NCBI GenBank assembly: GCA_946479225.1
Contig: CAMLFI010000133.1
Span: forward strand, 1 to 6,984
Length of the DNA stretch: 6,984 nucleotides
Direction of reading: 5' to 3'
Origin: an uncultured Mucilaginibacter sp.
GTDB taxonomy: Bacteria > Bacteroidota > Bacteroidia > Sphingobacteriales > Sphingobacteriaceae
The notes below the pieces were generated by a model that was given only the letters and a program-made list of their open reading frames with translations, was not told where the DNA came from and made no database searches. Position 1 is the first letter of the stretch. Each line of letters begins with the position of its first letter. A program made the translations under genes and the position numbers. Shown in pieces: positions 1-6,460 of this stretch.

Positions 1-414
1 CACCGGGCTATTTCTGTATTTGTTTTTAACACGAGCGGCGAATTTTTGCTACAACAACGCGCCTATGACAAGTATCATTCGGGTGGTAAATGGAGCAATG
101 CCTGCTGTAGTCATCCGCGACCGGGCGAACACCTTATTGACGCTGCAAACAGGCGCCTGAAGGAAGAAATGGGTATAAATTGTAAGCTTTTATATTGGTT
201 CTGCTTTACTTATCGGGCAGAATTAGATAAGGGATTGGTTGAACATGAATATGATCATGTTTTTATTGGCATAACCGACGAACGGCCCATACCTGACTCT
301 GCAGAGGTTGCCGCATTTAAATACATTGACCGCGAAACGCTACAGGCTGATATTCGCCAGAACCCTACTCATTATAGTGAATGGTTCAAATTGTGTTTGG
401 AGCGAATAAATTAG
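1..414 (+). CDS. idi: Isopentenyl-diphosphate delta-isomerase, type 1 (5' end outside window)
   Basis: This enzyme interconverts isopentenyl diphosphate and dimethylallyl diphosphate, supplying the starter unit for quinones, carotenoids and the undecaprenyl carrier; it is cytosolic. The frame is open from base 1 to TAG at 412-414, giving 137 residues. E. coli Idi has about 182, so roughly the first 30 or more are cut off by the window edge. The visible part opens at a His that aligns with metal ligand His32 of E. coli Idi (HRAISVFVFN). The active-site block WSNACCSHPRPGE follows; its second Cys (residue 36) aligns with catalytic Cys67 and His38 with His69. A Nudix-like helix (RRLKEEMG, 51-58) comes next, then VEHEYDHVF, whose Glu81 and Glu83 match metal/catalytic Glu114 and Glu116. 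All visible key residues are intact, so the enzyme should be active. It converges on trxB across a shared hairpin terminator. Family assignment is secure. Confidence 0.95.
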   Translation, partial: HRAISVFVFNTSGEFLLQQRAYDKYHSGGKWSNACCSHPRPGEHLIDAANRRLKEEMGINCKLLYWFCFTYRAELDKGLVEHEYDHVFIGITDERPIPDSAEVAAFKYIDRETLQADIRQNPTHYSEWFKLCLERIN

Positions 415-471
415 AATGAAAATGACATAGGTTATTTATGCTTGTGCTTATTGGCACCCGGCATTATAATT

Positions 472-503
472 GGCATTCTGGATGCATACGTATCCAGAAT
501 GCC
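472..503. terminator. Bidirectional hairpin terminator between idi and trxB
   Basis: A perfect 12-bp inverted repeat has arms GGCATTCTGGAT (472-483) and ATCCAGAATGCC (492-503). In plus-strand RNA it extends by a G-U and a C-G pair to a 4-nt loop. It lies 58 nt after the idi stop and 9 nt beyond the trxB stop on the other strand, exactly between convergent genes. Neither flank has a clean U-tract, only A/T-rich sequence, so termination in both directions is inferred from position and stem strength. Confidence 0.75.
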
Positions 504-512
504 GTTAAATAT

Positions 513-1469
513 TTAAGCTGTTACTACGTGTTCTTTGGCAGCAAGATAACGTTCTGCATCAATTGCTGCCATACAGCCTGTGCCGGCAGCAGTAACTGCC
601 TGGCGATAAATATGATCTTGCGCATCGCCGCAGCAAAATACACCTTCAACGTTTGTTTCTGTTGACCCCGGACGGGTTTTGATATAGCCTGTTTCGTCCA
701 TGTCTATCCAGCCTTTAAAGATCTCTGTATTCGGTTGATGTCCTATCGCCACAAAGAAACCTGTAATATCAAGTACTCTTTCTTCGGCGGTTTTATTATT
801 TAAGACCCTTACGCCGTTAACGCTTTGCCCGTCGCCTAATATTTCCTGGGTTTCAGTATTATATAGTAGCTCAATGTTTTTTGTATTAAGCACGCGGTGC
901 ACCATTGCTTTTGATGCCCGGAATTCGTCTCTGCGTACTATCATATATACCTTGCGGCATAACTTAGCCAGATAAGTAGCTTCTTCTGCTGCAGTATCAC
1001 CGGCCCCAACAATGGCAACATCCTGTCCTTTAAAGAAGAACCCGTCACAAACGGCACAGGCTGATACGCCAAAACCGCTGTATTTTTGTTCAGAATCTAA
1101 ACCCAACCATTTTGCTGAAGCGCCGGTTGAAATAATAACCGTATCTGCTGTAATGGTTTTAATCTCATCTACAGTAACTTTATGCGGCAAGCTAGAAAAA
1201 TCAACAGCGCTTACGTATCCAAAACGGATCTCAGTACCCAGGCGTTCAGCTTGTTTGCGGAAATCTTCCATCATTTCAGGGCCCATAATTCCGTGAGGGT
1301 AACCCGGGAAGTTTTCTACATCAGTAGTTTGGGTAAGCTGGCCACCTGCAAGCATTCCTGTATACATTACCGGTTTAAGATCGGCGCGCGAGGCATAAAT
1401 AGCAGCTGTGTATCCCGCAGGACCGGAACCTATGATAAGGCATTTAACGTGTTCTATAATTTCAGACAT
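513..1469 (-). CDS. trxB: Thioredoxin-disulfide reductase (low-Mr type)
   Basis: This cytosolic FAD flavoenzyme passes electrons from NADPH to oxidised thioredoxin, supporting ribonucleotide reductase, peroxiredoxins and disulfide repair. The 318 residues match the usual bacterial length of 310-320. Visible in order are the FAD dinucleotide motif GSGPAG (14-19), the TTDVENFPG segment (48-56), the redox-active CAVC (Cys138 and Cys141, followed by DGFF), the NADPH motif GAGDTAAEEA (155-164), the VRRDEFRAS phosphate-binding block (178-186), and the C-terminal FAD segment GVFCCGDAQD with RQAVTAAGTG (276-298). The first residue of the usual HRRxxxR motif is Val, but both Arg that contact the NADPH 2'-phosphate remain. 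The ATG at 1469 places the FAD motif at the normal distance from the N-terminus. The gene converges on idi and probably has its own promoter at about 1489-1519, independent of the DUF72 gene upstream. Identification is firm. Confidence 0.97.
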   Translation of the reverse strand: MSEIIEHVKCLIIGSGPAGYTAAIYASRADLKPVMYTGMLAGGQLTQTTDVENFPGYPHGIMGPEMMEDFRKQAERLGTEIRFGYVSAVDFSSLPHKVTVDEIKTITADTVIISTGASAKWLGLDSEQKYSGFGVSACAVCDGFFFKGQDVAIVGAGDTAAEEATYLAKLCRKVYMIVRRDEFRASKAMVHRVLNTKNIELLYNTETQEILGDGQSVNGVRVLNNKTAEERVLDITGFFVAIGHQPNTEIFKGWIDMDETGYIKTRPGSTETNVEGVFCCGDAQDHIYRQAVTAAGTGCMAAIDAERYLAAKEHVVTA

Positions 1470-1488
1470 CGGATTTTAAAATTGCACA

Positions 1489-1519
1489 CAAAAGTAGCTT
1501 TTATTGTGATGCTCATCAA
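1489..1519 (-). promoter_or_regulatory. Candidate Bacteroidota-type promoter of trxB
   Basis: Read on the minus strand, TACTTTTG (1496-1489) fits the Bacteroidota -7 consensus TAnnTTTG exactly. A TTG (1519-1517) lies 20 nt further upstream, as expected for the -33 element. Transcription would begin about 15 nt before the trxB ATG, giving a very short leader without a Shine-Dalgarno sequence. Pattern match only; a short A/T-rich motif like this can arise by chance. Confidence 0.45.
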
Positions 1520-1578
1520 TAGGTATTAGTCAGCTTATTGCCATACTCGTTGACAATTTTCCAACGAAAGAGAGTCAA

Positions 1579-2289
1579 TCATAACAAACCTATCATTTGC
1601 GTTGCATTTCGCGGTGCTACAGCGTTTACATCATTGTTGAAATAAAACCAACCCTTTTTGGTCGATTTGTCTATTGAACCGATAACTTTTTTCAAGAAGT
1701 CTTCGCTGTAAGGTGAACTGTAAAGATCAGGCACTCCGTGAAACCGGAAGTAAAGTGTAGGTGTATTTTGAATTACATCTTCAGGTAAGCCGGGGTAACT
1801 CATACCGCAAAAGGTGATGTTTTTTTCCGCTAAGCGTTTATAAACATTCTCGTTCCACCAACTCGAATGCCGTGGTTCAAAAACGTTGCTGAATGACGGA
1901 TCAAGGCTATTAATAACACGCTCCAGTTTATCTTCATCATATTGAAAGTTTGGAGGCATTTGAAAAAGAACCGGCCCCAGTTTTTGTTGTAAACCATTGT
2001 TGATGGTATCATAAAAACTGCTTATAAAATCTACTGTATTAATAAATTTTCTGTAGTGTGTTATAGCACGAGGTGCTTTAACCGCGAATCTGAAATCATC
2101 AGGACTGTTGGCATGCCAGTTTTGAAGAAATGACAATTTTGGAAATCGGTAGAAGGTAACGTTAAGTTCCAGTGTTTTAAAATGTTGACAATAATAATCA
2201 AACCATTTTTTTTGAGGCAAACCCTCCGGATAGAATCTTTCCTTCCAATGTTTATAATGAAATCCCGAACATCCTATGTGCCATTCCAT
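1579..2289 (-). CDS. DUF72 domain-containing protein (YecE-like)
   Basis: This belongs to the DUF72/YecE family, a soluble TIM-barrel-like fold of unestablished biochemical function. The 236 residues are a normal family length. Recognisable family blocks, in order, are the N-terminal IGCSGFHYKHW (5-15) with FYPEGLPQKKW (19-29), ELNVTFYRFP (41-50), the FAVKAPRAITH strand (68-78), GPVLFQMPP (105-113), FEPRHSSWW (137-145), YFRFHG (180-185) and the closing YFNND with RNA (216-228). The conserved polar residues Glu41, Asn43, Lys71, Arg74, Glu138, Arg140 and His184 are the likely binding-site set, judged from conservation and not from proven chemistry. There is no signal peptide or membrane segment. 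The ATG at 2289 puts the conserved N-terminal block at the very start, as in relatives. It lies 109 nt upstream of trxB on the same strand and is divergent from the cluster at 2421; I saw no clear promoter for it. Confidence 0.93.
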   Translation of the reverse strand: MEWHIGCSGFHYKHWKERFYPEGLPQKKWFDYYCQHFKTLELNVTFYRFPKLSFLQNWHANSPDDFRFAVKAPRAITHYRKFINTVDFISSFYDTINNGLQQKLGPVLFQMPPNFQYDEDKLERVINSLDPSFSNVFEPRHSSWWNENVYKRLAEKNITFCGMSYPGLPEDVIQNTPTLYFRFHGVPDLYSSPYSEDFLKKVIGSIDKSTKKGWFYFNNDVNAVAPRNATQMIGLL

Positions 2290-2370
2290 ACCGTTATTAA
2301 CCAGTACATCAGTTTCTTTGTTTAATTAATATAACATTGGTGATAATCTCTTTACAAACGGTTAAAATAT

Positions 2371-2400
2371 TTTGATGCTAACGCCTTTTTTGCATATTTG
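2371..2400 (+). promoter_or_regulatory. Candidate promoter of the BatA-like/dihydroorotase-like cluster
   Basis: TTTG (2371-2374), an 18-nt spacer and CATATTTG (2393-2400) match the Bacteroidota pattern TTTG-N19-TAnnTTTG with a single mismatch in the -7 box (C for the first T). The start codon of the first gene is 20 nt downstream, a plausible short leader. It lies in the 131-nt divergent spacer 2290-2420. No second copy of the motif was found facing the DUF72 gene. Pattern match only. Confidence 0.4.
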
Positions 2401-2420
2401 TATATAACCCATTTAAGCCT

Positions 2421-4496
2421 GTGCATTTTTTATATCCAGCTTTTTTATTCGCTTTAGCATCGCTTGCTATACCTGTAATTGTGCACCTGTTCAATTTTCG
2501 CAGGTATCAAAAAGTCTATTTCAGTAATGTACAATTCCTTAAAAATATACAGGAGCAGCAATCGTCACGCCGGAATGTGAAAGAGCGGCTTATTTTGGCT
2601 TCGCGATTATTAGCCCTGTTTTTTTTGGTGTTGGCATTTGCCCGCCCGTACATTCCCGGTAAGCACGCCGAGATAGCCGGACCGCGGCAGTTGGTAAGTA
2701 TCTTTATTGATAACTCCTATTCAATGCAGAACCTCAATCGCGAAGGCTCATTGTTAGATGAAGCAAAACGTAGGGCGAAAGAGATTGCCGCTGCTTACAC
2801 CAATAACGATCGTTTCCAACTACTTACACAGGATTTTGAGGGGCGCCATCAGCGTTTGCTAACCCGCGCCGAATTTTTTGACGAAGCAGATGCCGTAAAG
2901 ATCAGTCCTCGTAATCATAAGCTACAACAAATTATTTACAGGCAACAAAGCCTCCTGGATATGCAGCCCGAAGCAGAACGTTCAGTTTATATTCTTTCTG
3001 ATTTTCAAAAGAATATTGCCGATGGCAAACCTTTAAAAAGCGATACCAGCTTACACATAAGTTTGGTGCAGCTAAAGGCCAGCGCGCCGGCTAACGTGGC
3101 GGTTGATTCTGTTTGGCTGTTAAGCGCTATTCATCGGCCGGGCGAGACAGAGAAGATGATAGTTAAACTGCATAACTATTCTAACGAGGCATCAACCAAA
3201 ATACCGCTTAGGCTAAGCATAAACGGCGAGCAAAAAGCATTAGGTGGCTTTACCATTCCGGCACATTCTTCGCAAATTGATACACTCACCTTTTCAGGCC
3301 TTACAACGGGCTGGCAGCGCGGCGAAATAAGTATGCAGGATAATCCTGTGACTTTTGATAACCGCTTTTTTTTGAGCTTTAATGTAAAGGAAAAAATGCC
3401 TGTGCTGTTAATTGACGGCGGCGTTCCTAATCCATTTTTAAAAGCTGTTTTTGCTTCTGATCCGTTTTTTGCGGCCAGCCGCGTTCCGGAAGGTAATGTG
3501 GATTATGCATCGTTAGGTACTTATCCGCTTATTGCCTTAAGCGATGTTCGTCTGGTTTCACCAGGCCTGGCTCAGCAATTGACTACTTATGTAAAAAAAG
3601 GCGGTACGCTGGTTGTATTTCCGGCAACCGATGCTGACCTGGTTAACAATCGCTCGTTCCTGCAAAATATAGGAGCGGCGTACCCCGATCAAATGGCGAC
3701 CGAAAATATTAAAGTGACTTCCTTAAATCTGCAAAACCCGGTTTTTAAAGATATTTTCGAAGCTTTCCCTAAAAATCCGGATCTGCCGATGGTAAAAAAA
3801 TATTATCATCTTAATTCCGGTTCAAAAATGCAAAGCGAAAGTCTTATGCAGTTGCAAAATGGATATTCTTTTTGGGCCGGATATAACAGCGGAGCCGGCA
3901 AGGTTTATGTGTCGGCTGTACCATTGGCAGAAGATTTTAGTAACCTGCCGCGGCACGCTTTATTTGTGCCTATAATGTTCAGGATTGCTTTATTAAGCGG
4001 ACGCGAACAACCTCTGTTTTATAGCATGGGACATGACGATGTAATAGAAACCATGCCTATACAGTCGTCAGAAAAGCAATTATTAAAATTAACCAAAGCA
4101 GGTAAGAGTATCATCCCTGATGTTAGGCAACAGGAGGGAAGCACATTGCTTTACGTGTCTGATCAATTGCAGGAGACCGGCTTATACGATCTGAAAAAGC
4201 AGGATAGTACAGTTGCTGTAATGGCATTTAATGATAACAGGGCCGAGTCTGATATGAGCTATTATAGCGCCGGTGAATTGGACGATATTGTGCCCGAAGC
4301 GCGGGGAGTTATACAAACAACAAAGGCGTCGTTAAAAGATGTTATAGGTACATCAAATTTTGGCGTGCAATTATGGAAACTTTGTATAATTTTGGCATTG
4401 GTTTTTCTTGCCATTGAAATACTGCTGATAAAGTTCTATAAAACGGATCAGCGGGTGCTTCTAAGGGACGAGGAACCGGCACCAATCCATACATAA
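2421..4496 (+). CDS. BatA-like two-anchor VWA membrane protein
   Basis: This is a 691-residue inner-membrane protein of the Bacteroidota family with an N-terminal BatA/aerotolerance-regulator segment. That segment (1-75) holds two membrane helices, about 3-22 and 57-75, around the hallmark IPVIVHLFNFRRYQKVYFSNVQFL stretch, of which 18-40 is the most diagnostic part. A von Willebrand A domain follows with a DxSxS metal site (Asp97, Ser99, Ser101) and a later VYILSDF strand (189-195) whose Asp194 fits the last metal ligand; I could not place the middle Thr confidently. About 226-320 looks like a beta-sandwich. The region 327-415 (PVLLIDGG, then YVKKGGTLVVFP) resembles the glutamine-amidotransferase-like fold seen in such proteins, with no catalytic Cys triad. 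A C-terminal helix (651-672) ends in a short charged tail. The start is GTG, placed where relatives begin (MHFLYP); no upstream ATG competes. It heads a cluster, with the dihydroorotase homologue 9 nt downstream. The function in the cell is not established. Confidence 0.88.
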   Translation: MHFLYPAFLFALASLAIPVIVHLFNFRRYQKVYFSNVQFLKNIQEQQSSRRNVKERLILASRLLALFFLVLAFARPYIPGKHAEIAGPRQLVSIFIDNSYSMQNLNREGSLLDEAKRRAKEIAAAYTNNDRFQLLTQDFEGRHQRLLTRAEFFDEADAVKISPRNHKLQQIIYRQQSLLDMQPEAERSVYILSDFQKNIADGKPLKSDTSLHISLVQLKASAPANVAVDSVWLLSAIHRPGETEKMIVKLHNYSNEASTKIPLRLSINGEQKALGGFTIPAHSSQIDTLTFSGLTTGWQRGEISMQDNPVTFDNRFFLSFNVKEKMPVLLIDGGVPNPFLKAVFASDPFFAASRVPEGNVDYASLGTYPLIALSDVRLVSPGLAQQLTTYVKKGGTLVVFPATDADLVNNRSFLQNIGAAYPDQMATENIKVTSLNLQNPVFKDIFEAFPKNPDLPMVKKYYHLNSGSKMQSESLMQLQNGYSFWAGYNSGAGKVYVSAVPLAEDFSNLPRHALFVPIMFRIALLSGREQPLFYSMGHDDVIETMPIQSSEKQLLKLTKAGKSIIPDVRQQEGSTLLYVSDQLQETGLYDLKKQDSTVAVMAFNDNRAESDMSYYSAGELDDIVPEARGVIQTTKASLKDVIGTSNFGVQLWKLCIILALVFLAIEILLIKFYKTDQRVLLRDEEPAPIHT

Positions 4497-4505
4497 ACAG
4501 CGCAA

Positions 4506-5765
4506 ATGAATTTGCTTATCAAATCCGCTACAGTTGTTGATCCTAACTCACCCTTCCATCAACAAGTTGCTGATATTTTAATAAAAAAAGGAACCATTAC
4601 TGCCATAGCTAAATCAATTGAGGACGATGCGCCTATTTTTGATGCTAAGGGAAAACAGATAATACCAGGCTTTTTTGATCTTAACTGCAATATTGGCGAG
4701 CTTGGTCTTGAATCAAAGGAAACCTTGCAATCGGGTACTAAAGCCGCAGCAGCCGGTGGTTTTACCGGTATTGCTTTAATGCCGAATACCCACCCTCCGG
4801 TACATTCCAAAGCCGAAGTAGAATATTTATTTAACCGAGCCAAAAATAACCTGGTTGATGTTTATCCGCTTGGAACCATCTCGCACAAAAGGGAAGGAAA
4901 GGATCTCGCGGAGATGTATGACATGTTTCTGAGTGGAGCGAAAGCTTTTACAGATGGCACTCGCCCTGTCAGCGACGCCGGCCTTATGGAGCGCGCCTTA
5001 TTATATACAAAGGGATTTGACGCACTTGTTTTCTCTTATCCGGAAGACCCTGCAATTGCAGGCAAAGCTAAAGTGAACGAGGGCGAAGTAAGCACATTAT
5101 TAGGCATGAAGGGTATACCTTCGCTGGCCGAAGAGCTTATTGTGGCGCGCGATCTTTACCTGGCAGAATACACCGACTCAAAAATACATTTCAGTACCAT
5201 TTCTACCGCTCGCTCTGTTGATCTTATAAAGGAAGCTAAGAAAAGAGGGATAAAAGTAACCTGCGATGTTGCCGCGCATCACCTTGTGCTTACCGACGAA
5301 GCTTTAATGGGCTTTGACAGCCTTTACAAAGTAAAGCCACCACTGCGTACTAAAGCAGACGTAAAAGCGCTTATAAAAGGTTTAAATGAGGGTGCCATAG
5401 ACGCCATTGTTAGCCAGCACACGCCACACGAGATAGAGTTTAAGGATGTAGAGTTTGAAGTGGCGGAATACGGCATGACGGGCCTGCAAACTGCCTTCTC
5501 TCTGGCCTTAAAGGCCGGATTATCATTAGAGATGATAGTTAAAAAAATGTCTGTGAACCCACGGAATATTTTGAATGTAGACGTTCCGGTTATTAAGGAA
5601 GATGCACCCGCAAACTTTGTTGTTGTTGATGTAAATGCAGAATGGCATTACAATAGGGATAACAACCATTCTACATCCTCCAATTCGCCTTATTTGGGCC
5701 AAAGTTTAAAAGGTAGCGTATTGCTTACTTGTAACAATAATCATTTGTTCGTATCTGAAAAATAA
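4506..5765 (+). CDS. Dihydroorotase homologue lacking metal ligands (probable pseudoenzyme)
   Basis: By overall sequence this is a type I dihydroorotase/amidohydrolase of 419 residues, near the usual 420-430. Fold markers are strong: the N-terminal beta domain with PGFFDL (54-59), KETLQSGTKAAAAGGFTG (71-88), MPNT (92-95), the NEGEVSTLLGMKGIPSLAEE block (191-210), HHLVLTDE (258-265), KVKPPLRTKAD (275-285), GLQTA (326-330) and a C-terminal beta return. The active site is dismantled. HxH is Asn60-Cys-Asn62, the following substrate Arg is Gly64, the metal His of HCED is Tyr178, that of HVST is Thr231, and the catalytic Asp of TDHAPH is Gln304. SDDG reads TDGT (149-152), keeping only one Asp. It therefore should not hydrolyse or form dihydroorotate. 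Automatic annotation would probably call it pyrC, which would mislead. The Pseudomonas PyrC' subunit, inactive but needed for aspartate transcarbamoylase assembly, is a precedent; no pyrB is visible here. Gaps are 9 nt before and 6 nt after, so it is cotranscribed with its neighbours. Confidence 0.93.
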   Translation: MNLLIKSATVVDPNSPFHQQVADILIKKGTITAIAKSIEDDAPIFDAKGKQIIPGFFDLNCNIGELGLESKETLQSGTKAAAAGGFTGIALMPNTHPPVHSKAEVEYLFNRAKNNLVDVYPLGTISHKREGKDLAEMYDMFLSGAKAFTDGTRPVSDAGLMERALLYTKGFDALVFSYPEDPAIAGKAKVNEGEVSTLLGMKGIPSLAEELIVARDLYLAEYTDSKIHFSTISTARSVDLIKEAKKRGIKVTCDVAAHHLVLTDEALMGFDSLYKVKPPLRTKADVKALIKGLNEGAIDAIVSQHTPHEIEFKDVEFEVAEYGMTGLQTAFSLALKAGLSLEMIVKKMSVNPRNILNVDVPVIKEDAPANFVVVDVNAEWHYNRDNNHSTSSNSPYLGQSLKGSVLLTCNNNHLFVSEK

Positions 5766-5771
5766 ATATTA

Positions 5772-6440
5772 ATGATAGATCCTAAAGTTAATTCCGCCCT
5801 TAAGGCTGCTATGCAGGCATTCGCTAAATATGCGAATACTGACGCAGCAAAATTAACTACTTACTTAGAAGAGGTTTTTTCTTTGGAAATGGACTTTTTA
5901 ACAAAAGTCAGCGCGCTTGACAAAACAGTTGACGATAACCCCAAGCTGGAAGGTCTGCGCGAAGTGCTGTTTGATCTGCTGATGATCAATTTCTTTAGCG
6001 CTGATGTTAAAAAACTGGAAGAAGATTATCTGGATAGCAAAGAATGGGAGGCCATTGAAGAAGATACGCTTGACAGAGGCACCGAACTACTTAACCTGTT
6101 GCTTTACCTTAACGAGTGCGCCGACGAAGATATAGAGCCTGAACTGGAAGACTATCTGAAAGAGTTTTTGTTGGTTGACGAAGACGAATTTCAGGATGAA
6201 TACAGAATATACGAACCGGTAATAGCCAACCAGATATTAATGGAAAGTCCTGTTAATGAGATTGCAAAGGTTGCGGAAAAATTACCTGAAGATTCGGAAC
6301 TTAAAGAGATTTTCTACCCGATGATGTGCTTCTTCCAGAACCCGGATGCAGATGAAACGGAAAAAAACAACATAGCGGACAATGCCGATGAAAAAGAATT
6401 TTCTATGCCGGTATTTGCTATATTACAATCGTTTTTATAA
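5772..6440 (+). CDS. Highly acidic helical protein of unknown function
   Basis: I do not recognise this 222-residue protein. By my count it has about 55 Asp/Glu against about 19 Lys/Arg, so it is strongly acidic. The pattern of hydrophobic and charged residues suggests it is mostly alpha-helical. It has no signal peptide, membrane segment, Cys cluster or recognisable catalytic motif. The most acidic stretches are about 81-100 (KKLEEDYLD through AIEEDTLD) and 115-140 (ECADEDIEPELED, then VDEDEFQDEY). Its ATG is 6 nt after the stop of the dihydroorotase-like gene and its stop is 20 nt before the DUF4199 gene, so it belongs to the same transcript. Codon use and composition resemble the neighbours, and the reading frame is clean throughout, so it is very likely a real gene. 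A soluble cytosolic adaptor is a reasonable guess from composition, no more. Confidence 0.85.
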   Translation: MIDPKVNSALKAAMQAFAKYANTDAAKLTTYLEEVFSLEMDFLTKVSALDKTVDDNPKLEGLREVLFDLLMINFFSADVKKLEEDYLDSKEWEAIEEDTLDRGTELLNLLLYLNECADEDIEPELEDYLKEFLLVDEDEFQDEYRIYEPVIANQILMESPVNEIAKVAEKLPEDSELKEIFYPMMCFFQNPDADETEKNNIADNADEKEFSMPVFAILQSFL

Positions 6441-6460
6441 ACCTTAAAAAATAAATAATT

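Noticed and set aside
438..665. Plus-strand open frame of 75 codons overlapping the trxB 3' end and the hairpin
   Set aside because: It runs through the terminator hairpin and antisense to the well-supported trxB; the translation has no family resemblance and looks like an antisense shadow.
912..938. TrxB has Val in place of His in the HRRxxxR NADPH motif
   Set aside because: Both Arg residues that bind the 2'-phosphate are present and this position varies among bacterial enzymes, so no change of cofactor is implied.
1012..1529. Two plus-strand open frames (94 and 115 codons) over trxB
   Set aside because: Both are antisense to conserved trxB codons, including the redox and FAD motifs, with no recognisable product.
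1547..1567. Short inverted repeat TCGTTG/CAACGA just after the DUF72 stop, possible terminator
   Set aside because: Only 6 bp with a 9-nt loop and no T-run after it on the minus strand; too weak to call.
2290..2420. Divergent spacer examined for a DUF72 promoter, small ORF or structured RNA
   Set aside because: Apart from the plus-strand promoter candidate it is plain A/T-rich sequence; no minus-strand -7 box, strong hairpin or coding frame was found.
4559..4843. Minus-strand open frame of 94 codons inside the dihydroorotase-like gene
   Set aside because: Antisense to conserved amidohydrolase sequence; no start context and no family similarity.
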